A stretch of DNA of 64,000 nucleotides from Thalassia testudinum (taxonomy: Eukaryota > Streptophyta > Magnoliopsida > Alismatales > Hydrocharitaceae), in contig JAZHRO010000036.1 of the NCBI GenBank assembly GCA_037157565.1, positions 131,696,001-131,760,000 on the forward strand, given 5' to 3'. The translations under genes were made by a program, and so were the position numbers. Below the pieces are notes generated by a model. It saw nothing but the letters and a program-made list of their open reading frames with translations. It did not search any database and was not told the origin of the DNA. Positions 1 through 8,450 of this stretch are shown here, piece by piece (position 1 is the stretch's first letter; each line of letters begins with the position of its first letter).

Positions 1-3000
1 GGGAGACCCTTTCTGGCCACTGCTAGGGCCAATATAAACTGCGAAGAGGGCCAGATAGAATTAAAATTTGGGAATCAAAATCTGAAGATCGACATTTTCA
101 AAGCCCAACAAGGGATTAATTGCGGGGTTATAGAGGAAATTTGTGATGTCAAAGCCGTGGTTGATGAACTGCACATAGAGGACAACCTGATTATTCCTGA
201 TCAACCACTAGAAAATCAAAAACCGCTAACAGAGGAGTGCGAACACAATCTAGACACACCTATGACTCCTACCATTGCTCCCGATACAAACCCTGAACCA
301 CCCGCTGCTGCTGACAATCCTGTCATGGAACTTAAGCCCCTTCCTGAACATCTAAAATATGTCTTTTTGGATTCAAATCAAACGTTTCCTGTGATTATCA
401 ATTCTCGACTCACACCTGACCAGGAACTCCGTTTGATTTCTGTTCTCCAGCAACATCGTAGAGCCATTGGATGGACTCTAGATGATTTGACTGGTATAAG
501 CCCTTCATACTGCACGCATCGAATCTATACAGAAGAAGGCTCACGACCTTCAAGAGAAATGCAAAGGCGACTAAACCCTAACCTACAGGAGGTCGTGAAA
601 AAGGAGATCATTAAGTGGTTAGATGCAGGGATCATCTACCCGATCTCCGACAGTCGTTGGGTGAGTCCAACACAAGTGGTACCTAAGAAGGCAGGACTTA
701 CCATCATCACGACTGAAGCCGGGGAAGTCATTCCTACCCGAATAGCTAATTCGTGGAGAGTCTGCATTGATTACAGAAGACTAAATTCCTCCACGAAGAA
801 GGATCATTTCCTACTACCGTTTATTGATCAGATCCTCGAGAAACTAGCGGGAAATAGATTCTTCTGCTTTCTTGACGGGTACTCCGGTTACAATCAGGTG
901 GCAATCCATCCAGAGGACCAAGAAAAGACCACATTCACCTGCCCCTTCGGGACGTACGCGTTTCGAAGGATGCCGTTCGGTCTCTGCAATGCACCTGCAA
1001 CTTTTCAGCGGTGCATGCTTGCCATATTCTCAGATATGGTAGGTGACTATCTGGAAGTCTTCATGGATGACTTTTCAGTTTTTGGACAATCATTTGACGA
1101 TTGCCTCCAACACTTGGTCCATATACTCAGGCGGTGCATCGAGGTGAATTTGGTTCTTTCCTGGGAAAAGAGCCATTTCATGGTGCCTGAGGGAATTGTC
1201 CTGGGACATTTAATCTCAGAGAAAGGCATCCAAGTGGATCGAGCTAAGGTTAACCTGATTTCCAAGCTCCCTATGCCTAGCTCGATTAAGGACATCCGAT
1301 CTTTTTTGGGGCACGTCGGTTTCTACCGTCGATTCATCCCTGATTTCTCCAAAATCGCGCGCCCCCTGACCAATCTGCTTTCCAAGGATGTGCCTTTCGG
1401 AATTTCCAAGGAATGCACTCAAGCATTTGAGATCTTACGTGACCGAGTCACCCAAGCCCCAATCCTACAGTCCCCTGATTGGTCTCAACCCTTTGAGATC
1501 ATGTGCGATGCATCTGACTTCGCTGTAGGAGCGGTTTTGGGACAGAAAATTGACGGGAAACCTGTGGTCATTTACTACGCCAGCAAAACACTGGATGAGG
1601 CTTAGCGTAACTATACGGTTACTGAGAAAGAGCTGCTGGCCGTAGTATTTGCCCTGGAAAAATTCAGATCATACCTTCTGGGTTCCCGTGTTATCATATA
1701 CTCGGATCACACAGCTGTGAGGTATCTCCTGGCCAAGAAGGACGCGAAACCTCGATTAATCCGCTGGATCTTGCTGTTGCAAGAATTTGACATCGAGATT
1801 CGCGACAAGGCGGGAAAGCACAATGTGGTAGCTGATCATTTATCCCGCCTTCCTCCTGAAATTATTGATCCGTTCGGACCTATTACAGAACATTTTCCTG
1901 ATGAGCACCTCCTGACTATCAGTACAAGTCTTCCATGGTTCACCGATATTGTTAATTACCTGGCATCACATCAGATTCCGCCCGATTGGTCGAAGGCCAA
2001 AAAGGACAAATTGCGTTCCGATGCCAAGTATTACCTATGGGAAGACCTGTATCTCTTCCGCATTGGTGCTGATCAGATAATCCGACGATGCGTCACGGAA
2101 GTGGAAATCAAAGACATACTCTCATTTTGCCATGACCAGGCATGCGGTGGACATTTTTCGGGACATAAAACCGCATCGAAAGTCCTCCAGTGTGGTTTCT
2201 ACTGGCCCACAATTTTCAAAGATGCATACAATCACTGTAAGGCATGTTCCCGTTGCCAGACTCTAGGCAACATGAGCCATAGAGACATGATGCCTCTACA
2301 GCCGATCTTGGTATGCGAAATTTTTGATATTTGGGGGATTGATTTCATGGGACCCTTTCCTACCTCGGATGGCTTCGAATACATTTTACTCGCAGTTGAT
2401 TATGTTTCCAAGTGGATAGAAGCCATTCCGACCCGAACCAACAATCATAAAGTCGTTATAAAATTCCTTCATCAAAACATTTTCTCAAGGTTCGGGATTC
2501 CGCGTGCTATAATTTCCGACGGAGGGACCCATTTTACAAACGCTCAGTTCAGGTCACTGATGATCAAATACGGGGTGTCACACCGAATCTCTACTCCTTA
2601 CCACCCCCAAACTAATGGTCTAGCTGAGCTATCTAACCGAGAGATCAAGAAGATCCTTCAGGTTACTGTTCGACCTAATAGAAAAGATTGGTCTTCTCGG
2701 CTTCCGGAAGCATTGTGGGCCTATAGGACCACCCACAAGACCCAATTAGGAATGTCTCCCTTCAGACTAGTGTACGGGAAGGCATGTCACCTCCCCGTCG
2801 AATTGGAGCATAAAGCCTATTGGGCAGTACGGACCTGTAATCTCGACCTTTCTAAGGCTGGAACCCACAGAAGATTTCAAATGAGCGAGATCGATGAATT
2901 ACGCCACGACGCATATGAGAACTCGCGAATTTACAAAGAACGGGTTAAAGCTTTTCACGACAAACACATTTCTAGAAAGGTCTTTCATCCTGGTCAAAAA

Positions 3001-3225
3001 GTTTTACTCTTTGATGCTCGACTTAAACTATTCCCAGGAAAGCTAAGATCCAAGTGGGTCGGACCCTACCTAGTCCGCCAAATCTTCGGAAATGGAGCTA
3101 TTGAAATCAGCCCACTCAGCCACGATTCTGAACCATTTGTCGTGAATGGGCAGAGACTCAAGCCGTTCATTGACATGACCGATATAGATTTGACTGAGTC
3201 ATCCTTTACCCTCCTTTCCTCTTGA
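1..3225 (+). pseudogene. pol: Athila-type pol (protease end, RT, RNase H, integrase), one amber stop
   Basis: Frame 1 is open from base 1 to 3225 except for one TAG at 1603-1605. The first codons are the end of the aspartic protease domain (GRPFLATARANINC, matching the same segment of element 2 at about 59470). Reverse transcriptase follows, with FLDGYSGY and the catalytic FMDD at 1060-1071. RNase H shows the acidic residues in CDAS, TEKE, SDH and VADHLSR and spans the TAG. Integrase has an HHCC zinc finger (about 2130-2265) and the D, D, E residues in [18 protein letters not shown] and AELSNRE. No chromodomain is present, as expected for Athila. The TAG replaces a probable CAG (Gln before Arg in relatives). 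Apart from it this is the best preserved pol in the window. It would make cDNA and integrate it, acting in virus-like particles and the nucleus. Confidence 0.9.
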
Positions 3226-3513
3226 GCTCATTACGCCCAGCCGATGGCGTAAAACTCAGCGCTTAACGGGAGGCAACCCGTCATTCTTTGAAAAACCTGA
3301 AACCGTTTCTGACATCACTATGCGGAACTCATATTGCACTTTAGGGTTCATCCATTAGAACAGCCGACTTCACCTCAGGTATACCTACTCGAGATTAGAA
3401 ATCGTTCGCAACAAGTCACTTCGACCCATTCACTCACCACACACCTGTCCTAATACATGAACTAAGCTGAATTCGAACCCACCTAATTTACAATGGGGAC
3501 ATTGCAAATCTTA

Positions 3514-3530
3514 GGCATGGGGGGGTATGA
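3514..3530 (+). other. Upstream copy of the polypurine-tract motif
   Basis: The motif GGCATGGGGGGGTATGA here is almost the same as the polypurine tract directly before the 3' LTR at 4860-4874. It lies 1.3 kb upstream of the LTR, where a second plus-strand priming site could be. Confidence 0.45.
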
Positions 3531-4237
3531 AAGTGCAAAATGTCAGAAAATTCATATCAAGAAAGGGTTTCATTTAAAAAAAAAAAAAAAGGACTTGATA
3601 GAGGGGAGGAACAATTCAGGGTCATACAAATGAGAGGAGGAAAAGAAAGAAAAATGACAAAAAGAGCAAAAATAAAGAAAGGAGCACAAAAGGAAAAGAA
3701 AAAGAAAAAGTCATTAGTAAAAGATTAAGGGGTTAACTGAAGTTCTAGACCGAGTCAAGAAAAAGAAAAGAAAAATGCTACGGAGATATAACAAGAGATT
3801 AGCGGGAACGCTGGTCTTAGGCCTCTTGGGCTAGATTTTTAGCTTAAAAATTCACGTATCCGTTAAAATCTGGACAATCCTCAAGAGGTTGAGGAAAATG
3901 CGAAGCTTAAGTATTAGGTCTAAGGCTTAGGAAGTATTCGGCCTCGTTAACTGACCTCCGGTTTGCGGGATTCGGTAACCTAAGCACCCAAATTCACACA
4001 CAGTCTGGTTCAGTGCGCATAAATATTCAAAACACGCAAGAGCGTTTAATATTCTGAAAAAGTCACCTAGATTAGGAGCGGCCAATCAACACAAGTTGAT
4101 TTGGACAAGTTCCCAGCGCGGAGAGGCGGGAAATTCCCCTCGAAGATGCGTAACAACATATCGTCTCCTCGGTGCTTGTCTCTTAGGATATTTAAATATC
4201 CTACTGGGGGCATGTAAGCACTCTGCTGGTTCAGATA

Positions 4238-4434
4238 CCATGGGTGGCATTATCACGAAATGTCGATCGCCAGGGTCTGAATTCGGCCACGGAACGCCAT
4301 GGGCGGGATTATCTCGAAATCTCGAAAGCCAGGGTTCCGGGGGTTGCCATGGGCGGGATTATCTCGAAATCTCGAAAGCCAGGGTTCTGGGGGTTGCCAT
4401 GGGCGGGATTATCTCGAAATCTCGAAAGCCAGGG
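4238..4434 (+). repeat. 50-bp tandem repeat in element 1 spacer
   Basis: Three near-identical 50-bp units begin with GCCATGGGCGGGATTATC at 4296, 4346 and 4396; the last is cut short near 4434. A diverged first copy starts at 4238. Each unit holds an NcoI-like CCATGG and the short repeat ATCTCGAAATCTCGAAA. Confidence 0.85.
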
Positions 4435-4859
4435 ACCCTTGAGGATTGATGATGGGGACGAGGAATCCGATACAGACCGTGTTGAGAAGCTAATCCGAAG
4501 CTAGAAATAAAAAGAAAAGAGAGAGAAAAGCTCTCCAAACAAATAAATCCTCTATCTCTCTCTTACAAAAAAAAACGCACTGCAAACTGAGCGTAGGCTA
4601 AAAATGTCTCAAGCACGGGTGCTTTAACCGCAGAATCCAACAAACCCTAGGATAGTTTTTGTGGGCCGTAGAAACCTTTGCGAAGGACTGAGGCTAAAGC
4701 AGAACAGGTCCAGATTTTGGTTGGTACTTGAGTACCTCTAGGCCTATTGTCGGCATTCCTACCTAATCACAAAAGAAGCACTTATCATAACTAAGGACAC
4801 TTTGGGTCTAGAATGGAAGTTAAAACTTTGAAATTTTGCTAAGGGACTAGCAAAAGCTA

Positions 4860-4871
4860 GGCATGGGGGTA
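4860..4871 (+). other. Polypurine tract of element 1
   Basis: GGCATGGGGGTA directly precedes the LTR start TGATGAG. A G-rich tract here is the normal plus-strand DNA primer of LTR retrotransposons. Confidence 0.7.
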
Positions 4872-5592
4872 TGATGAGAGCCTCATCATGAGCCATAACT
4901 AGCTCATTTTGACCTAATAAAGAAGATAAAAGCTCCTACATAACCTAGAAGAAGGCTTAACTGAAGGAACAAGTGCTCTGAGAAGAAAACATGAAATAAA
5001 GGTTAAAACTGCAATTTTACCATTGCAGTACATAAACGGGATTTCTCAGAAGCAAAACATAGGTCAAATAGTCCAAAGTGGGTTGAATTAATCAGAAATG
5101 GGTTTATGTGCAATCTAAGAATTAAATGACACTTGGTAACCCTAAAACAGATCCGCTTAAATTAACAAGGTTCCAGTCAGAATAAAAATCAAGCAAACCC
5201 TCTAAAAATCATAGAAAAACATCCTCTGGGGTTTAGAACACTTAATTTGGCCTTTGGAACCTAGTTTGACCTAGATTAGGGTCTTAGCTCTTCAATTAAC
5301 CTAATTTGGGTTTTTACGCAAAATTTCCAATCAAAAGAGGTCAAACCTAAAATCCAACTTCACCATTGGATTCTTTAGGGCCAAATTAGGTTTGTACCAA
5401 AATTTGGACCTAAGGGGAGGTCATCTTGACCTACTTTGCAAGTTAGTACACCCAAATCACAAAGAGGTCCCTATCTTTTGAATATCCTTGCAGAGAGCCC
5501 CCTAGGTTCCTCGCCTTCTTTGCAAACCGGTCCTGCCGCCATTGCTAGGGCAGAACCGAGCTCCGACGAAGTTTCGAGAGAGATGGCTCTCT

Positions 5593-5644
5593 AATTCCTC
5601 AGAGATTCTCTCCCAGAAATGGAAGGGAGATTCTCTGAGGAATT
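5593..5644. other. Inverted repeat upstream of element 1 TATA box
   Basis: AATTCCTCAGAGA (5593-5605) is repeated in inverted form as TCTCTGAGGAATT (5632-5644): a perfect 13-bp stem with a 26-nt loop, about 150 bp upstream of the TATA box. Confidence 0.8.
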
Positions 5645-5686
5645 CCCTTCCTTCTAAAGCCAATCAAATTCGCTGGCGTGAACCCA

Positions 5687-5712
5687 ATCTCTCGTGCGAA
5701 CGCACGAGAGAT
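5687..5712. other. Perfect 12-bp palindromic hairpin in LTR U3
   Basis: ATCTCTCGTGCG and its exact inverse complement are separated by only two bases. It lies about 90 bp upstream of the TATA box. Confidence 0.85.
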
Positions 5713-5797
5713 GTGGGTATCTTTCTTCCTTCCAACTCCGGCGAACCGGCTGACCTAATTGCGCGTCTTTCACGCTCTGATAGGAGCGGCCAGCACC

Positions 5798-5804
5798 TAT
5801 AAAA
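5798..5804 (+). promoter_or_regulatory. TATA box of element 1 LTR
   Basis: TATAAAA in the context CACCTATAAAACACC, followed by a CT-rich region, as in typical plant LTR promoters. It would mark the U3/R boundary a few tens of bases downstream. Confidence 0.6.
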
Positions 5805-7054
5805 CACCCCTCGGACCCGGCCACTCATCTTAAGCTTGATTTTGACGGAGATCCCCTCCAAATTTCTTCTCTCCCATCTCCGGCCAAACGACCCACAAGC
5901 TCCGACGACCGCTTTCCCTCCTTCTCGTCACTCTGCTGCCATACCAGCAGCAGAGTCCTCTCCGCCTCTTCCTCCCGCGGCGCGCTGTACCCTGCGCGCA
6001 AGCTCCTGACCTCATCTTCGTCGCCGCTTCCTCCCCCAGGGTCTTTCTTCCCCGACGACGGCAGTCACGAGCCGTCCTCTCCACTGCCTCCCTTCACTCC
6101 AGACAACCCCAGATACGTTCTCCATCCTCTCCTCTCTCTTTTCCCCCTGTTATCTCCCTTGATCGACCTTCGACAGACGCTAACCACCTCCATCGTCTTC
6201 GCCTCCGACCGCACTCCGGCGAGCCGCCCACACCACTCCAGCCCTCCACACGGCTCGCCAACCACCTCGAAAGCTCTGCCTCACCTCCAGGAACACACTC
6301 CACCCTCCCACTGCCACTCCAGCCCTCCACAACCACCCCCCGACCAACCCACCATCTCCGGCCACAGGTTGACCTAGGCACACACGCCTAGGCCGACCTG
6401 CGGCCTGCTGCACTGCCCACCGCCTTCGTCGTGCCACGGCGAAGGTCTCTATCTATTCTGATTTGGCCGAGAGGCGCGTTTTGTGTACGACAGGATTCGA
6501 GCTGCTGCCGCCATGGACGACCTCTGATGAAGCTCCCGCGAGGCTCCAGGCACCCGGTCTTCCAGACTACAGGTGCTGCATACTAACGCAAGTGTCGCGA
6601 GGTGAACGAATCCAGCCGAGGAGCGCTAGCAGAGCCAGCAGCTGCGGGGCAATCGCACGACGAGGTTTCTGCAGGCGCGCGTGAAGGCGAGACCAGATAG
6701 TCCCACATCGTGGGATTGCAACCGGCAGGTACCGTATAAGTTGTTTTTACGCTTTATTCTTATTGCCTCAGTAAGCATAGGGGTGAGGTCCCTCACTGAC
6801 CCCACCCGCCTCGTCCGCGGCCTGACCACGCGGACCTGGCGGATCCAACCCGACCTAGACCTACGCACTCCTCGCGCATCACACACCTGTAGGTGCGCCT
6901 GGTCCCGGGTACGATCCGACCCGATTGATACTGTGGCTCTGGTAGAGCGGTTAGAGTGAATTGCTTGAGAGAGAGACACGCGCGGGTAGAGGGAGAAGGG
7001 TTAGGTTTTGTTCCCTGTGCAGGCAGGCTGATTGCAGGAGAAGGACTTGGCCGC

Positions 7055-7262
7055 TGCAGAAGAAGGAGAAGCAAGACAAAGAAGAAGAAGAAGGCAACGA
7101 AGAAAGGAGAAGCAAGACAGAAGAAGAAGAAAGAAAGAAGTCTTCGCAGGAGAAGAAGGAAAGCAGAAAGGTTAGAAGTCTTCGCAGGAGAAGAAGAAGA
7201 AGGACAAGGGAAGATTGCAAAGAGATCCGAAAGGCAAAGCAGAAGAAGAAAAAGAGAAAGAA
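7055..7262 (+). repeat. GA-rich purine tract with internal direct repeats
   Basis: About 200 bp consist mostly of GAA/GAAG units. AAGTCTTCGCAGGAGAAG occurs twice (from about 7138 and 7176), and a GGAGAAGCAAGACA phrase also occurs twice, so the tract has grown by short duplications. Confidence 0.75.
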
Positions 7263-7272
7263 AGATCACATT

Positions 7273-7303
7273 TAAGACGTCTGATACATAAATCAGACGT
7301 CTA
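7273..7303 (+). other. Paired AGACGTCT hairpin followed by a T-run
   Basis: Two AGACGTCT palindromes have centres exactly 20 bp apart (CG at 7278 and 7298). The flanks extend the symmetry to AGACGTCTGAT / ATCAGACGTCT (11-bp stem). A run of nine T follows from about 7310. The same arrangement ends the motif series of the unrelated Tekay LTRs in this window. Confidence 0.8.
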
Positions 7304-7525
7304 ATTCTATTTTTTTTTACATCTTTCTTAAAAACTCTTTGAATCAATTATATTTGCATTTAACAGTTGTATTCTTGGGTTTTACAAAGTACTGAGTTTG
7401 CTCCCTGTGTTCGACCTCGGATACTCTAGTTGTTCGAGTAATAAAATTATTTGTTTAAACGTTTTGTTGGTTCTACTGCAACGTAATACGCCTTTAAATC
7501 TGCACAGAAACGTTGACAACAATCG

Positions 7526-8450
7526 ACCAGTCACACTGCAGCTACATCACGAGCTTTTCGGACAATTCCGGAAGCTGAAGCCCCCCTCCTTCAAGGGGGA
7601 TGAGGACCCATCTGAGGCAGAGGATTGGGTGGAGCAGATAGAGAAGGTGTTCGACACCCTTCGCCCTTTCACGGAGTGTCGCATGGCCTTTGCCATGTAC
7701 TAGCTAGAGAGTGTAGCACACAGGTGGTGGACGACAGTCAGAGGCTAGGAGGGGAGAGAGCTGACGTGGGACTAGTTCGTGGCTCTCTTCTGTGAGAAGT
7801 ACTTCAGCAAACCTGGCAGGACTAGAGGAGGTGGGAGTTCCACACTCTCTGCCAGGGGACGATGACGATTAGCGCGTACCGCACGCGTTTTCTGGAGCTG
7901 CCATGTTTCACCCCGACAACTGTGTCTACTGAGAAGGAGCACCTATGGAGGTTTACTGAGGGGCTCCGACCTGCTATTCGGGGGTATGTCAAACCCCTGA
8001 AGCTGCCCACCTTCTCTCGTGTGGTTGAGGTAGCCATGACTTATGAGGAGACCAACCTAGCCGTGCGAGGCACTGACAATGAACGGAAGAGGTCCTACTA
8101 GCCAGAGTACTCTCAAGTCCGTCGAGAGAAGCATACGGTGCCTGCAAGAGAGCTGTCTCATTCTGTGGGGCCACCAGTGGCCTTTGGGGGCTCCAGACAG
8201 GGGCCAGTTGCCAGCACCGGACTCCTGTCCAATCGCCAGCAGGGACCTACGGAGGGAGGAGGTCGTGTACCCCTCTACTACCAGTGTGGCTAGCTGGGCC
8301 ACATCAGGAGGGACTATCCATCTAGGGCCGGAGCACAGCAGATGCTCCCCGCATCGAGCGCTGGAGGCCGAGTTGGCGGTTGTGGTTACCAGGCGCGTGA
8401 GGGAGGACAGCAATCACGAGGAGGGTACCGGCTAGCTGCTGTTCGCCTGA
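7526..8450 (+). pseudogene. gag: Tekay element A gag, partial and broken
   Basis: Capsid-like sequence ELFGQFRKLKPPSFKGDEDP begins at about 7550, with the AHRWW and CEKYF segments following. A one-base deletion near 7810 shifts frame 3 into frame 2; comparison with B at about 22505 locates it. In-frame stops include TAG at 7701-7703 and 8099-8101. The CCHC knuckle near 8275-8325 is damaged: its second Cys-side Gln is a stop and the last Cys is Tyr. Gag would form the virus-like particle; this copy cannot. Confidence 0.85.

Larger units (their letters stand above)
3226..4859 (+). other. Non-coding spacer between pol and 3' LTR of element 1
   Basis: Athila elements usually have a long stretch after integrase. 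Here it holds a 15-A run (3576-3590), an A/G-rich segment to about 3780, a polypurine motif (3514-3530) and a 50-bp tandem repeat (4238-4434). Short open frames here have biased composition and no recognisable domain; I see no envelope-like reading frame. Confidence 0.6.
1..7521 (+). mobile_element. Athila-type Ty3/gypsy retrotransposon (element 1), 3' part
   Basis: The order is pol (1-3225), a 1.6-kb non-coding spacer with two polypurine motifs and a tandem repeat (3226-4871), then a 3' LTR (4872-7521). The 5' LTR, gag and most of the protease lie before the window. The RT and integrase sequences, the long pol-to-LTR spacer and the large LTR fit the Athila/Tat group of plant Ty3/gypsy elements (established family features). 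At about 7521-7530 the sequence switches abruptly to the gag of a Tekay-type element in the same orientation, so I infer that element 1 inserted into that gag. The exact 3' boundary is uncertain by about 8 bp. Confidence 0.85.
4872..7521 (+). repeat. 3' LTR of Athila-type element 1 (about 2.65 kb)
   Basis: It starts TGATGAG at 4872, just after the polypurine tract, with a 7-bp inverted repeat TGATGAG-AGC-CTCATCA (4872-4888). It ends near GACAACA (7521), before Tekay gag sequence begins. Inside are a TATA box (5798), strong hairpins just upstream, CT-rich sequence after the TATA, a GA-rich tract (about 7055-7262) and a paired AGACGTCT hairpin (7273-7303). Reading frames of 60-180 codons on both strands within it overlap each other and have simple composition, so I regard them as chance. 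The 3' end is not confirmed by a target duplication because the other LTR is outside the window. Confidence 0.75.

Noticed and set aside
3540..3728. 62-codon Lys-rich frame
   Set aside because: It is produced by the poly(A) and A/G-rich spacer after pol.
5830..6684. Several overlapping open frames of 65-95 codons on both strands
   Set aside because: They lie in the transcribed part of the Athila LTR, overlap each other in different frames, are Arg/Pro/Ser-rich from base composition and show no domain.
6793..7347. 184-codon minus-strand frame
   Set aside because: Most of it is Leu/Ser/Phe from the complement of the GA-rich tract inside the LTR; no domain.
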